A DNA stretch of 64,000 bases. Source: Uliginosibacterium paludis. GTDB taxonomy: Bacteria > Pseudomonadota > Gammaproteobacteria > Burkholderiales > Rhodocyclaceae. The notes below the pieces were generated by a model, which saw only the letters and a list, made by a program, of their open reading frames with translations, was not told the DNA's origin and searched no databases. A program made the translations under genes and the position numbers. Every line of letters begins with the position of its first letter. Positions within the stretch are counted from its first letter, which is position 1. The DNA lies in assembly GCF_039631355.1 (NCBI RefSeq), contig NZ_JBDIVF010000001.1, forward strand, positions 868,001 to 932,000. Direction: 5' to 3'. Below, piece after piece: positions 25,292 through 34,413 of the stretch.

Positions 25292-26098
25292 TCAGATCCA
25301 TTTCCAGCCGTGCAACCCGAAAAAGAGGCGTGCGGAACGCGCAAACATGCGCACATGCTTCCAGCCCTTGCGGGCGGCGCCCCCACCGAAGTGCGCAATG
25401 CGGACAACCGCGACAGCCGCTACCCGCGTCACCTTGCCCGCGCGCAGCGAGATATCGAAGTCCTCGAAATACAGGAAGAAACGAGGATCAAAACCCTTCA
25501 AGGCAATCAACACATCGCGCCGCCAGAGCATGAAGCAGCCGCTCACGATGGGCGGATCCCAGAGCACGGCCTGATCTCCCTCCTGCTTCATTTCGTAGCG
25601 ACTCATGAAACCCCGAAAAAGACGACGCAACCAGTGCGGCGCAAAACCCCGCAAGGCCAGTCCGAGCAGACTGGGGTAGCGCTTGCAGAGGAAATGCCAG
25701 CCATCCTCACCGCCGACAATCGAGGGCGAAAGCAAACCACACGCTGGCTGCTGACCCAAAAACCGGAAAGCTCTCGACAGGGCCTCGGGCAGGATATAGA
25801 CATCCGGATTGAGGATCAGATGAAAATCTGCCACGCCTTCTTCGATCGCCAGGTTGTGCCCGCGGCCAAAACCGACATTGCCCTGCCCGGTAATCAACCG
25901 CAGCTCTGCCCAGCCGTTTTCCGCTGCCAGTTCCGCAAGCCCCGCATCGTTGCCATTATCGACCAGTGTAAGACGAGCCCCTTCGATCTCCCCTCTTGCC
26001 ACGGCATGATCCACCGCCACCCGCAGGCTCGCGAGCGTGTCGCGGAGCATGGGGATGTCCGGGTGGTAGGTGACGAGGCTGATGGTGAGAAGTGTCAT
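25292..26098 (-). CDS. family 2 glycosyltransferase
   Basis: A 268-residue GT-A enzyme. ISLVTYHPDIPML opens the fold, LTLVDNGND binds the nucleotide, NVGFGRGHNLAI follows, and LILNPDV holds the metal-binding acid. WDPPIVSGCFMLWRRDV and FFLYFEDFDISLR contain the acceptor-side acidic motif (ED-x-D). This is the pattern of rhamnosyl/fucosyl-type GT2 enzymes in O-antigen loci. It lies 17 bases before the wbpV-like gene and 7 bases after the next GT2, so it belongs to the same transcription unit. Sugar and linkage unknown. Confidence 0.84.
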   Translation of the reverse strand: MTLLTISLVTYHPDIPMLRDTLASLRVAVDHAVARGEIEGARLTLVDNGNDAGLAELAAENGWAELRLITGQGNVGFGRGHNLAIEEGVADFHLILNPDVYILPEALSRAFRFLGQQPACGLLSPSIVGGEDGWHFLCKRYPSLLGLALRGFAPHWLRRLFRGFMSRYEMKQEGDQAVLWDPPIVSGCFMLWRRDVLIALKGFDPRFFLYFEDFDISLRAGKVTRVAAVAVVRIAHFGGGAARKGWKHVRMFARSARLFFGLHGWKWI

Positions 26099-26105
26099 GC
26101 CAGGA

Positions 26106-27023
26106 TCAAGGGTAGCGATGCAACCGTCCAGCTGCGCCGCAAAAGCCGTGCTTCAGCCCAAGCAGCATCATTTTCAAGTGCGACAGTCTTGGTCTGGCAA
26201 ACAGCGCATAGAACCCGAAACGCAAAATGCCTCTCAAACCGTCAGCGATCTTCCAGTGGCGGGGAATGTGGCGCATCCGATAGAGCAGCACCGCGTTTCG
26301 GAACATGTAGTAATGCCGCAATGGACTGCGCGCCGGATAGGCGGTTCCCAAAAAACTGATCGGTTCGTCACCGAGCGAATGCGCCATCCGTGCAGAGAAA
26401 CAGCCATGGTTTGTATAGCCCATGCTGCGAGCCCGAAGGCCCCATTCGATATCCACGTAATCAATGAACAAGGCTTCATTCATCCCCCCTGCGTCATCCA
26501 GTACGGAAACCGGAATCAAGCAGCCGGATGCAATCAGGTAATCAACCTCGACCGAATCCTCGCTTTCGGGAACCAGGCAGCGCTTCAACCGCAGACCCCG
26601 TACGCGAATAAACGGAGGCGGATTGGACTGACGTTCATCCTGATAGCACGGCCCCACGGAGCCGACTCGAAGCCCCTCAGCAGTCAACCGCGCCCAGCAA
26701 GCCAGCAGTCGCTGGACCATGTCCGGAGCCGGCTGACTGTCGTGGTCGAAAAGCACTACATGACTCGCTCCATTCCGGCGCGCAAGATCGATTCCCGCAT
26801 TCTGCGCAGCAGCGATACCTTGATTTTCACCGAGCTCAATCAACTCAAGCTTTCCGCCGAAATGTGAGGAAATCGCAGCGGCCAGTTCAGGACCGGACCC
26901 GTTATCAACCACGACCACACCTGCACACTGCTTGAGCAGACTGGAAAGTTGCAGCAGAAAGCCTGTGAGCTCGGGGTGGTAAGTTACGACAACGGCCCAT
27001 GCCGCAGGATGTGCTTCGCGCAT
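26106..27023 (-). CDS. family 2 glycosyltransferase, rhamnosyltransferase-like
   Basis: A 305-residue GT2 enzyme with AVVVTYHPEL (about residues 9-18), VVVVDNGSG, NQGIAAAQNAGI and VVLFDHDSQP (the DxD-type metal site, about residues 89-98). The segments LIASGCLIPVSVLDDAG and LFIDYVDIEWGLRA match bacterial rhamnosyltransferases. A dTDP-rhamnose pathway is not present in the window, so the donor must be supplied elsewhere or be another deoxysugar. Stop and next start are separated by 3 bases from the neighbouring GT2. AGGA precedes the ATG by about 8 bases. Confidence 0.85.
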   Translation of the reverse strand: MREAHPAAWAVVVTYHPELTGFLLQLSSLLKQCAGVVVVDNGSGPELAAAISSHFGGKLELIELGENQGIAAAQNAGIDLARRNGASHVVLFDHDSQPAPDMVQRLLACWARLTAEGLRVGSVGPCYQDERQSNPPPFIRVRGLRLKRCLVPESEDSVEVDYLIASGCLIPVSVLDDAGGMNEALFIDYVDIEWGLRARSMGYTNHGCFSARMAHSLGDEPISFLGTAYPARSPLRHYYMFRNAVLLYRMRHIPRHWKIADGLRGILRFGFYALFARPRLSHLKMMLLGLKHGFCGAAGRLHRYP

Positions 27024-27026
27024 CGC

Positions 27027-27953
27027 TCAGATCCTCGACAGCAAGGAAAGCCGCCGGCGCAGACGGCCCGGCAAGGCGCCAGTCGAGATAAGCGTCCAGC
27101 GACGCCCCAACCAACCGTGATCATACAAATCGGCAAAGCGCCGGATCCGCTTTGTCGTAGCAGCAGGCAGCATGCTATCCATCCGTTCAAGCAACGCCCT
27201 TGCCTGGTTGCAAGCATGTGTGTAGCTCACACTCCAAAGACGTGGATTCAGAAAACCACGAGGCAGGGAGAAAAGGCCTGGCATTTGCTTTGCTCCCAAG
27301 GTGTTATGCCCGTGCTGACGGTACAGAATCAAGGCTTGCGGCAGCGTAACAATCCGTCCGCAACAGCTTGCGACCAAGGCTAGCCAGTAATCGTGCATGT
27401 ATGCCGAGTCGGGCACAGGCTGTGCCTTCGCCAGCAAGGCACGATTGAAGAGCGTCGCGCAGCCGGTCACCGTGTTTTCGACGAGAAGTTGTTCAGGCGC
27501 GTTGCGTTCGGCTCTTATTCCTTGGAACGCCCAGAAGCTGGGCGCGATCGGCTGCAACCCGACATCGACCAGCGCCAAATCACAATGCACCAAGACAGGC
27601 ATCTCTTCTCCCGCCAGCTGCTCTTGCTCCCGTAGCGCATTCATCATGACTTCGAGTTTTTCCGGCATCCAGAGATCATCCTGATCACAAAAGGCCAGAT
27701 AGGGCGCTGTCGAACGCGCCATGAGTGCCGAAAACGAATGCTTGGCGCCCAACCGTTGACCATCACTCAGCAGATCAAACCTTGCCGGGAACGACTGTGC
27801 GTATTCGGACAAGATGGCCAACGTCGCATCAGTAGAGCCGTCGTCTCGTACGACGAGCCGCCAATCCTGATATGTCTGAGCCAAAAGCGAGTCAAGCTGC
27901 TCCCGCAGAAATTTTTCTCCGTTATAGGTAGAAAGCAGAATTTCAACAGCCAT
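27027..27953 (-). CDS. family 2 glycosyltransferase, RfbN-like
   Basis: A 308-residue GT-A enzyme. EILLSTYNGEKFLREQL (about residues 4-20), VRDDGSTDAT and YLAFCDQDDLWMPEK (about residues 89-103) are the classic motifs of the O-antigen rhamnosyltransferase group. ENTVTGCATLFNRAL and HDYWLALVA lie in the acceptor half. A GAAGGAT site precedes the start by about 8 bases, and the first 11 bases overlap the methyltransferase gene upstream. Together with two neighbouring GT2 enzymes it could add three sugars of an O-unit onto the WbpL-primed carrier. Confidence 0.85.
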   Translation of the reverse strand: MAVEILLSTYNGEKFLREQLDSLLAQTYQDWRLVVRDDGSTDATLAILSEYAQSFPARFDLLSDGQRLGAKHSFSALMARSTAPYLAFCDQDDLWMPEKLEVMMNALREQEQLAGEEMPVLVHCDLALVDVGLQPIAPSFWAFQGIRAERNAPEQLLVENTVTGCATLFNRALLAKAQPVPDSAYMHDYWLALVASCCGRIVTLPQALILYRQHGHNTLGAKQMPGLFSLPRGFLNPRLWSVSYTHACNQARALLERMDSMLPAATTKRIRRFADLYDHGWLGRRWTLISTGALPGRLRRRLSLLSRI

Positions 27954-28797
27954 CGTTCAAGATCCTTCTGCCATAAACCTTGACTCCATGCGCAAGGCTC
28001 TTGAATAGCCTTTCGAACTTGAAACACCAGGCGGCCCAGATCCCGGACTTTCCCAAGTGACATTGGTTGAGCGAGTCAGTCTGTTCGGCAGCGGACGCCG
28101 GACTCGCAGACAATACATACTGGAAATCGCTCCAATGACAGTCCGTGGCCAACAACCATGCGACACATCGGGAAACGACGGAAGTTTTCAGTCCGTAGTG
28201 GGCGCTCAACATGACGCAGCCCATCTTGGTTGCTTCAAGCTGGTCGATGCGAAGCCCCTGCGAACTAAACAGCGACACGATGGATTTCTTGCACAGAAAG
28301 CGCAGATGGGAATCATCCAGAATGCCTGTGCGGCCGTATTCCCAACGGCCTTCAAGCAGCATCGCACGAACCGCCAGATGGGTAACGTTGGGAACAGAAG
28401 CAATGATCACTCCACCAGGCGAAAGTCTTTTTAATGAAGCCCTGATGACTGCAGCGGGATCCGGTGTGTGCTCAAGAACATCAACGAAACTGACAGCGTC
28501 GAAACAGGTCTCCGGATGGGCGGCGAAATAGCTGTCCAGATCGCCACAATAAACTGAGTCAAGCAGTTTGCTAGCATTTTCCGCAGCAGCCGGCTCAGGC
28601 TCCACACCCACAACATGGTGGCCATGTTGACGCACAACAGCCCCCCAATACCCCGACGCACACCCGACCTCCAGCACGCGCAGGTGGCGCCCCCCGGCAT
28701 GTCGCTGCAGAAACTCGAACGCGAGGGTGTGCGAATTGTTCCGCTCAGCAAGATTGATGCTCGCCTGATAACGCAGCTCACCTGAATTCAATTTCAT
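27943..28797 (-). CDS. class I SAM-dependent methyltransferase
   Basis: A 284-residue methyltransferase. Motif I is LRVLEVGCASGYWGAVV (about residues 36-52); VVGVEPEP supplies the ribose-binding acidic residue, FDAVSFVDVLEHTPDP is the motif II region and LSPGGVIIASVPN motif III. This matches UbiG/Methyltransf_12-type enzymes that methylate sugars in polysaccharide clusters. ATG 28797 overlaps the flippase stop as ATGA. It is a second methyltransferase in the overall locus, distinct from the coiled-coil one at 14064-15251. Target hydroxyl unknown. Confidence 0.82.
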   Translation of the reverse strand: MKLNSGELRYQASINLAERNNSHTLAFEFLQRHAGGRHLRVLEVGCASGYWGAVVRQHGHHVVGVEPEPAAAENASKLLDSVYCGDLDSYFAAHPETCFDAVSFVDVLEHTPDPAAVIRASLKRLSPGGVIIASVPNVTHLAVRAMLLEGRWEYGRTGILDDSHLRFLCKKSIVSLFSSQGLRIDQLEATKMGCVMLSAHYGLKTSVVSRCVAWLLATDCHWSDFQYVLSASPASAAEQTDSLNQCHLGKSGIWAAWCFKFERLFKSLAHGVKVYGRRILNDGC

Positions 28798-30311
28798 CTT
28801 CCGAAAAAAATGTTTTGACCCTGCCGAGCTGCAGTCCATAAATTGCGAAGACGCGGGCTGGCGAAAAAACAGGCCAAGGCAGCCAGTGCGGCCCCAGCTC
28901 CCATCACGAGAACCAGGATCAATCGTTCCCCGACATTATCAAGGGTGATTCTGAAAACCATATAGACGGGCACCACGGCGATCGCCCCGCGCAGCACGTC
29001 CTCCCAGAGCCAGGCAAGGATGCGACCCGACAACAGTCCCTTGAGAGACCCCAGCATCCATATCGAGAAGAAAAGCAGATTGCCAACGAACCAAGCCCAC
29101 GCGGTTCCCCTCGCCCCGAAATATGCAGCCATCACGACAATGCAAGGGATCCAGATCACTGCCGCAGCAAAGGAGCCCACAACATGTCTGCGCAACTCCC
29201 CATGGGCGTATTGCAGCTGAAATACAAGGCTCGACAAGGCGAGCAACGCATAGCCCGCCGCGTAAAGCGCCAGAACAGGAGCCATGTCATGCGCGAGCGA
29301 GGAGCTTCCGGTCCACGCCAGAAGAGCAGGCTCCGCGAAAAAAATAGCGCCTCCCGCAACAACAGCCAACAGCCACATCATGAGCTGAGTGCAAACCCGG
29401 TAAAGCGCTTGCAACCCCTCCAAGTCTCCGGTTGTCACCAGATAAACCATGCGGGGCTGCACAGCTTGCAACACAGGGGTAACAAGCAAGCTGACGCCTC
29501 CGGCGGCAACCACGACGATTGCAAACCGACCATATTCCGCAAGACTCAGATAATGCGAGAGAAACAGTCGGTCAACTTGGGAAATCACGCTCCATACAGC
29601 AGTCAGAACGGACATGGCTCCTGCAAAACGAAAGCCGATTCGCAGCGAACTGAACCGCGGCCAGAACGAAGAGAGGGTGTTCCCAGGAAGACTCCGAAGA
29701 AACAACGACCGCAATATCAAGAGTTCCGCAATGGCGACAACTATCTGATAGAGAAAAAAAGTTCCGATCGTATCGGAATACCAAGCCAGCACTGCGATGA
29801 CGATTACGGAACGCAAGGTTGCCAAGGTAACGGCTGAAACGTTTACAAGAGGCATGCGGTCCATGCCGATCAGCCCGCTGCGATACAGCCCCGTGAGCCA
29901 ACGCAAGCCAACCATAGCCCCCATAATGATGATACAGAGCGAGGCTTCAGCCAACGTGATGTCATGGAGCTTCAGCCAGTGCCGCGCAACCCAGTCACTC
30001 CCGGCGACCGCAAGCGCAAAACAACACACGCCTACACTCAGGAAAAGCCATTCCGCGCTGCGGATGAAATGCCACAGATCCTGTTGTGAAACGGCGCCTG
30101 CTCGGAATCGCGACAGCTCCCGGATCAGGGTCGGGGAGATCCCCATGTCCAGCATCGCGAACCAGGCCTGCATCGCGACAAAGAATCCGATCAGCCCGTA
30201 CGCCTCCTCGCCCAGAAAATGCACATAGGCAGGCACCATGAGGATGCCGACCGCCACAATGTAGAGCTGCCCAAACACGTTGCTGGCAACGCTTAGCTTC
30301 AAGGACGACAT
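28794..30311 (-). CDS. Wzx-like oligosaccharide flippase
   Basis: A 505-residue polytopic protein of the MOP/polysaccharide-synthase superfamily with about 12-14 hydrophobic helices. The N-terminus SVASNVFGQLYIVAVGILMVP and the loop GFFVAMQAWFAMLDMGISPT are typical of Wzx flippases, which move undecaprenyl-linked O-units across the inner membrane. The start at 30311 gives the usual N-terminus; a longer form to 30362 would overlap the epimerase. No Wzy polymerase or Wzz regulator is visible nearby, which makes its role in this locus unclear because a Wzm/Wzt exporter is also present. Confidence 0.84.
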   Translation of the reverse strand: MSSLKLSVASNVFGQLYIVAVGILMVPAYVHFLGEEAYGLIGFFVAMQAWFAMLDMGISPTLIRELSRFRAGAVSQQDLWHFIRSAEWLFLSVGVCCFALAVAGSDWVARHWLKLHDITLAEASLCIIIMGAMVGLRWLTGLYRSGLIGMDRMPLVNVSAVTLATLRSVIVIAVLAWYSDTIGTFFLYQIVVAIAELLILRSLFLRSLPGNTLSSFWPRFSSLRIGFRFAGAMSVLTAVWSVISQVDRLFLSHYLSLAEYGRFAIVVVAAGGVSLLVTPVLQAVQPRMVYLVTTGDLEGLQALYRVCTQLMMWLLAVVAGGAIFFAEPALLAWTGSSSLAHDMAPVLALYAAGYALLALSSLVFQLQYAHGELRRHVVGSFAAAVIWIPCIVVMAAYFGARGTAWAWFVGNLLFFSIWMLGSLKGLLSGRILAWLWEDVLRGAIAVVPVYMVFRITLDNVGERLILVLVMGAGAALAALACFFASPRLRNLWTAARQGQNIFFGR

Positions 30312-30327
30312 CCGCACTTTCTTGGCT

Positions 30328-31335
30328 TTAGCGAACGGAGTAACCGTGATACCACCCCACAAACCGCTTCACCCCCTCCGGCAGCGGCGTGCCCGGCGTG
30401 AAGCCGGTCCAGGCTGTCAGGACGCTTACATCGGAGGAGGTCACGGGCACGTCGCCCGGCTGCATCGGCAGGAATTCCTTCTCGGCTTCGCGGCCGGTAG
30501 CGGCTTCGATGGCGGCGATGAAGTCCATCAGCGGTACGGGATCCTGGTTGCCGATGTTGAAGACGCGGTAAGGCGCGCGACTGGTGGCGGGATTGGGCTG
30601 GGCGCCGTCGTAGGTGGGGTCGGGCTCGGCGGGGCGGTCGAGGCTGCGGATCACGCCTTCGACGATGTCGTCGATGTAGGTGAAGTCGCGCAGCATCTTG
30701 CCGTGGTTGAAGACCTTGATCGGCCGATTTTCGAGGATGGCGCTGGTAAACAGCCAGGGAGCCATGTCCGGCCGGCCCCAGGGGCCGTACACGGTGAAGA
30801 AGCGCAGACCGGTGGTGGGGATGCCGTACAGGTGGCTGTAGGTGTGAGCCATCAGCTCATTGGCCTTCTTGGTGGCTGCATAGAGGCTCACCGGGTGATC
30901 CACGGCGTCCTGCTCGGAGAAAGGCGTTTTCTCGTTGCCGCCGTACACGCTGGAACTCGACGCGTACACGAGGTGTTGCACGGCATTGTGACGGCAGCCT
31001 TCGAGGATGTTCACGAAGCCGACGAGGTTTGAATCAACGTAGGCATGCGGATTCTGCAGCGAGTACCGCACGCCGGCCTGGGCAGCGAGATGCACCACGC
31101 GGTCGAACTTCTCGTCGGCAAAAAGCTTCGCGATGCCGTCGCGATCGGCCAGATCCATCTTCACGAAACGGAAGGCGGCATGCGGCGCAAGCTGCGCGAG
31201 CCGATCGTGCTTGAGCTGCGGGTCATAGTAGTCGTTGAGGTTGTCGAGGCCGACAACTTCGTCGCCGCGCTCGAGCAGGCGCTGGCAGACATGCATGCCG
31301 ATGAAACCTGCTGCACCCGTAACGAGGATTTTCAT
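30328..31335 (-). CDS. UDP-glucuronate 4-epimerase
   Basis: A 335-residue extended SDR with GAAGFIGMHVCQRLLERG (about residues 7-24) as the NAD motif and GLDNLNDYYDPQLK just after it, a signature of UDP-glucuronate 4-epimerases. VYASSSSVYGGNEKTPF and YAATKKANE (YxxxK) form the active site; RFFTVYGPWGRPDMA and LRDFTYIDDIVEG are also family-typical. It would make UDP-galacturonate for O-polysaccharide or core. Length is exactly that of characterised enzymes. The ATG at 31335 has GGAAGT upstream. It lies 16 bases from the flippase and is probably the promoter-proximal gene of that run. Confidence 0.9.
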   Translation of the reverse strand: MKILVTGAAGFIGMHVCQRLLERGDEVVGLDNLNDYYDPQLKHDRLAQLAPHAAFRFVKMDLADRDGIAKLFADEKFDRVVHLAAQAGVRYSLQNPHAYVDSNLVGFVNILEGCRHNAVQHLVYASSSSVYGGNEKTPFSEQDAVDHPVSLYAATKKANELMAHTYSHLYGIPTTGLRFFTVYGPWGRPDMAPWLFTSAILENRPIKVFNHGKMLRDFTYIDDIVEGVIRSLDRPAEPDPTYDGAQPNPATSRAPYRVFNIGNQDPVPLMDFIAAIEAATGREAEKEFLPMQPGDVPVTSSDVSVLTAWTGFTPGTPLPEGVKRFVGWYHGYSVR

Positions 31336-31395
31336 GTTCAGGACTTCCGTTCTACCGCGAGCAGCCAACCCTGCCCGGAAAACAAAAATGCGGCC

Positions 31396-32148
31396 TTATC
31401 GCCGCATCTGTTCCACCATTTTCGCATACTTGGCAAAGCTGTTGAAACAGCCGATCAGGATGTGTATCAAACCCGGAACACCATCCAGAAAACCAGCCCG
31501 CAGGAAGTAAAACTTGATGAAACGGAACAAAGGACTCAGCAGGAGCTTGCCGGCCGGCATGGGTGCGCCTTCCGCAACCAGCGCGCTGGCGGCCAGCGTG
31601 GTGTAGCGGTTCTGTTTGGCAAGATAGCTTTCGATTGTGTCTTCCGAGTGATGGAGCAGATCGCCGGACAGACGGCCGACGATGCCCAGCGTGATGACCC
31701 GCTCATGCACCAGATCGTCTGACCAGCGCGCCTGGCGACGATCGAAGAGCCGCAGCGAGAGATCCGGATAACCCTCGCCATGCTTCAGGTAGCGCCCCAG
31801 GAAGCGGTTGCGGCGCGGGAATTCGTAGAACTGGTTTGCCGGCGCCTGCAGCTCGCGCTCGATGCTCGCCCGCAGTTCCGGGGAAACGATCTCGTCCGAA
31901 TCCACACAGAGCACCCAGTCGTGCGCGGCCTGTTCGATGGCGAACTGCTTCTGCGGGCCGAAGCCCCGCCAGGGCTCGCTCAGCACGCGCACACCGAATT
32001 CGGCAAGCAGCTTCAGGGTGTCGTCGGTGCTGCCCGAGTCAACCGCCAGGATCTCGTCACAGAAAGCCAGCGACTCCAGCGTCGCACGCAAGGGGCCGGC
32101 GCAATTGAAGGTGATGAGAACGGCAGACAGGGGAAGGCGAGCGGTCAT
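31396..32148 (-). CDS. waaE: LPS core family 2 glycosyltransferase, WaaE-like
   Basis: A 250-residue GT2 enzyme. LSAVLITFNCAGPL (about residues 6-19), VDSGSTDDT, EPWRGFGPQKQFAIE and VLCVDSDE (about residues 81-88) are the motifs of the WaaE/KdtX group, which add beta-1,4-glucose to the inner-core heptose. The C-terminal IGCFNSFAKYAKMVE helix is also typical. The gene begins at 32148 because longer frames run into the divergent waaC gene. Its location beside waaC and waaA strongly supports a core role. Confidence 0.87.
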   Translation of the reverse strand: MTARLPLSAVLITFNCAGPLRATLESLAFCDEILAVDSGSTDDTLKLLAEFGVRVLSEPWRGFGPQKQFAIEQAAHDWVLCVDSDEIVSPELRASIERELQAPANQFYEFPRRNRFLGRYLKHGEGYPDLSLRLFDRRQARWSDDLVHERVITLGIVGRLSGDLLHHSEDTIESYLAKQNRYTTLAASALVAEGAPMPAGKLLLSPLFRFIKFYFLRAGFLDGVPGLIHILIGCFNSFAKYAKMVEQMRR

Positions 32149-32163
32149 TGCATGAGTCGGGGT

Positions 32164-32169
32164 TAGAAT
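32164..32169 (+). promoter_or_regulatory. predicted -10 box for waaC-waaA
   Basis: TAGAAT matches 5 of 6 positions of the -10 consensus. A start site near 32176 would leave only about 7 bases before the ATG at 32183 but about 34 before the ATG at 32210, which supports the later waaC start. No convincing -35 is seen. Confidence 0.4.
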
Positions 32170-32209
32170 CCGGCCACATTCTATGTCAGACCCGTCCGAA
32201 CACCACTGC

Positions 32210-33157
32210 ATGCGCTCAGTCCTGCTCGTCAAAACATCTTCGCTCGGCGACGTGATCCACAATCTGCCGGTCGTCAGCGATCTGCTTCGACACTGGCCCG
32301 AGCTTCGCATCGACTGGGTGGTGGAAGAGAACTTCGCCGAGATCCCGCGCCTGCACCCAGGCGTGAGCGAGATCTTTCCAGTCGCCATCCGGCGCTGGCG
32401 CAAGGCGCCGGGGCAAGCATCGACCTGGCGCGAGATTGCGGCTTTCAGGCGGTCGCTGCAAGCCAACTGTTACGACCTTGTCATCGACACCCAGGGGCTC
32501 GTGAAAAGCGCGCTGATCACCTGGATGGCCGACGGGCTGCGCTGCGGATACGCCCGGCAAAGCGCCCGCGAGCCCATGTCGGCCTGGTTCTACGACAGTC
32601 GCTACCTGATCCCGACCAATGCCCACGCAGTCGAGCGCAACCGCTGGCTGTGCGCAGCAGCCGCGGGCTACGCGCCAGACCTTCCGCTGCGCTACGGTCT
32701 CCACATCGGGCTTGAGCCGGCCGGACACTGCGTGCTGCTGACGGCCACCAGCCGCGATGACAAGCTGTGGCCCGAAGCCAGCTGGCAAGCACTGGGCCGG
32801 CAACTCGCCGAGCGCGGCCTGGCCTGCCTGCTGCCGGCCGGAAGCGAACGCGAACGCGAACGCGCACAACGCATCGCCGCCGGCATCCCGGGCGCGGAAG
32901 TTGTGCCGCCCTCCTCGCTGCGCGCGCTGGCCGACACGCTGGGCTCGGCTCGCGCCATCGTCGGCGTAGATACCGGCCTGACCCACCTCGCCGCGGCACT
33001 CGATCGTCCGGTGGTGGCACTCTACGTCGCGACCGACCCCGGCCTCACCGGCGTCTACGCCGGCCCGCGGGCCGTCAACCTGGGTGGCAGGGGGCAGTTG
33101 CCGACGCCGGAGGAAGTCCTGCACCGGCTCGAAACCCTCGGAGCGCTGCCGGCATGA
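32210..33157 (+). CDS. waaC: lipopolysaccharide heptosyltransferase I
   Basis: A 315-residue GT9 enzyme that adds the first L-glycero-D-manno-heptose to Kdo2-lipid A. LLVKTSSLGDVIHNLPVVSDL (residues 5-25, with the KTSSLGD catalytic loop) and WVVEENFAEIPRLHP are signatures. C-terminal ATSRDDKLWPEASW and GVDTGLTHLAAALDRP hold the ADP-heptose site. The start at 32210 (MRSVLLVK) was chosen over 32183, which would add nine non-conserved residues and leave almost no leader after the predicted promoter. The stop overlaps the waaA start as ATGA. It is divergent from waaE with 61 bases between. Confidence 0.93.
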   Translation: MRSVLLVKTSSLGDVIHNLPVVSDLLRHWPELRIDWVVEENFAEIPRLHPGVSEIFPVAIRRWRKAPGQASTWREIAAFRRSLQANCYDLVIDTQGLVKSALITWMADGLRCGYARQSAREPMSAWFYDSRYLIPTNAHAVERNRWLCAAAAGYAPDLPLRYGLHIGLEPAGHCVLLTATSRDDKLWPEASWQALGRQLAERGLACLLPAGSERERERAQRIAAGIPGAEVVPPSSLRALADTLGSARAIVGVDTGLTHLAAALDRPVVALYVATDPGLTGVYAGPRAVNLGGRGQLPTPEEVLHRLETLGALPA

Positions 33158-34413
33158 ACCGCTTTGCCTACAGCCTGCTCTGGCACCTGGGCCTTCCCCT
33201 GATCGGCCTGCGCCTGCTCTGGAGAGCGCGCCGCCAGCCGGAATACCTGCAGCATCTGGGCGAGCGCTTCGGTGCAGCCCCGCTCCCGGGCGAACGCCCC
33301 CGCATCTGGCTGCATGCCGTCTCGGTCGGCGAAACACGTGCCGCCCAGCCGCTCATCAAGGCCCTGCTCGCGGCCTGGCCGGAGCACGACATCCTGCTCA
33401 CCCACATGACCCCCACCGGTCGCGCCACGAGCGAAGAGCTCTTCGGCAAGGAAGCCCGCGTCACCCGCTGCTACCTGCCCTACGACTTCCCCTGGGCACA
33501 GGCCCGCTTCCTCGCGCGTGCGAAACCCGCGCTGGGCATCGTCATGGAAACCGAGGTGTGGCCGAATTTGATGCAGGCCGCCCGCCAGGCCGGGCTGCCC
33601 ATGCTGCTCGTCAATGCCCGCCTCTCGGCGCGCTCGGCGCGCGGCTATGCCCGGCTCGGCACGCTGGCCAGACAGACCTACGGCGCCTTTCGCGAAGTGC
33701 TGGCACAAACCGGTGACGACGCGGCCCGCCTGCGCGACACCGGCGCCGATCCGGTCAGCGTCTGCGGCAACCTGAAATTCGATGTGGAGCTGGCGCCGGA
33801 TCGCCTCGCGCTGGGCGAACGCTTCCGCGCGGCCGCCGCCGGACGCCCGGTGATCCTCGCCGCGAGCACGCGCGAAGGCGAGGAAGGCCCGCTGCTGGAC
33901 GCCTTCATGCGCCACGCGCCGGCAGACGCCCTGCTGGTCGTCGTGCCCCGTCATCCGCAACGCTTCGATGAAGTGGCCACCCTGATCGCGCAACGCGGCC
34001 TCGGCAGCGAACGCCGCAGCGACGGCATCCGCATCGCCCCGCAGACCCGCGTCTGGCTGGGTGACTCGATGGGCGAAATGGTGGCCTGGTACCGCATGGC
34101 CGACCTCGCCCTCATCGGTGGCAGCTGGGCCCCTCTGGGCGGGCAAAACCTGATCGAGGCCTGCGCGGTCGGCACGCCGGTGCTTGTCGGGCCGCACACC
34201 TTCAACTTCACCGAGGCGGCAGAGAAAGCCATCGCGGCAGGGGCAGCCTCCCGCTGCACGGACATCGACGAAGGCCTGCGCGTGGCGGTCACCCTGCTGG
34301 GAGATGACGCACGCCGCCGCCGGATGGGTGAAGCCGGCCAGCATTTCGCCGCCGCCAATCGCGGTGCGACGGCGAAGACAATGGCGGTGATCGGGGCGGT
34401 GCTTGGGGGCTGA
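33154..34413 (+). CDS. waaA: 3-deoxy-D-manno-octulosonic acid transferase
   Basis: A 419-residue GT30 enzyme that attaches Kdo to lipid IVA at the cytoplasmic face of the inner membrane. It has an N-terminal membrane-associated helix, then LGERFGAAP, WLHAVSVGETRAA with the catalytic Glu, LTHMTPTGR, METEVWPN, LVNARLSARS and, near the C-terminus, IGGSWAPLGGQNLIEA, all diagnostic. The ATG at 33154 overlaps the waaC stop. Its own TGA (34411-34413) is the first part of the first unit of a heptamer repeat array, so the array begins on the stop codon. Confidence 0.94.
   Translation: MNRFAYSLLWHLGLPLIGLRLLWRARRQPEYLQHLGERFGAAPLPGERPRIWLHAVSVGETRAAQPLIKALLAAWPEHDILLTHMTPTGRATSEELFGKEARVTRCYLPYDFPWAQARFLARAKPALGIVMETEVWPNLMQAARQAGLPMLLVNARLSARSARGYARLGTLARQTYGAFREVLAQTGDDAARLRDTGADPVSVCGNLKFDVELAPDRLALGERFRAAAAGRPVILAASTREGEEGPLLDAFMRHAPADALLVVVPRHPQRFDEVATLIAQRGLGSERRSDGIRIAPQTRVWLGDSMGEMVAWYRMADLALIGGSWAPLGGQNLIEACAVGTPVLVGPHTFNFTEAAEKAIAAGAASRCTDIDEGLRVAVTLLGDDARRRRMGEAGQHFAAANRGATAKTMAVIGAVLGG

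Noticed and set aside
24297..25574. A 425-codon plus-strand open frame opposite the wbpV-like gene
   Set aside because: Antisense shadow without homology; the minus-strand SDR motifs are clear.
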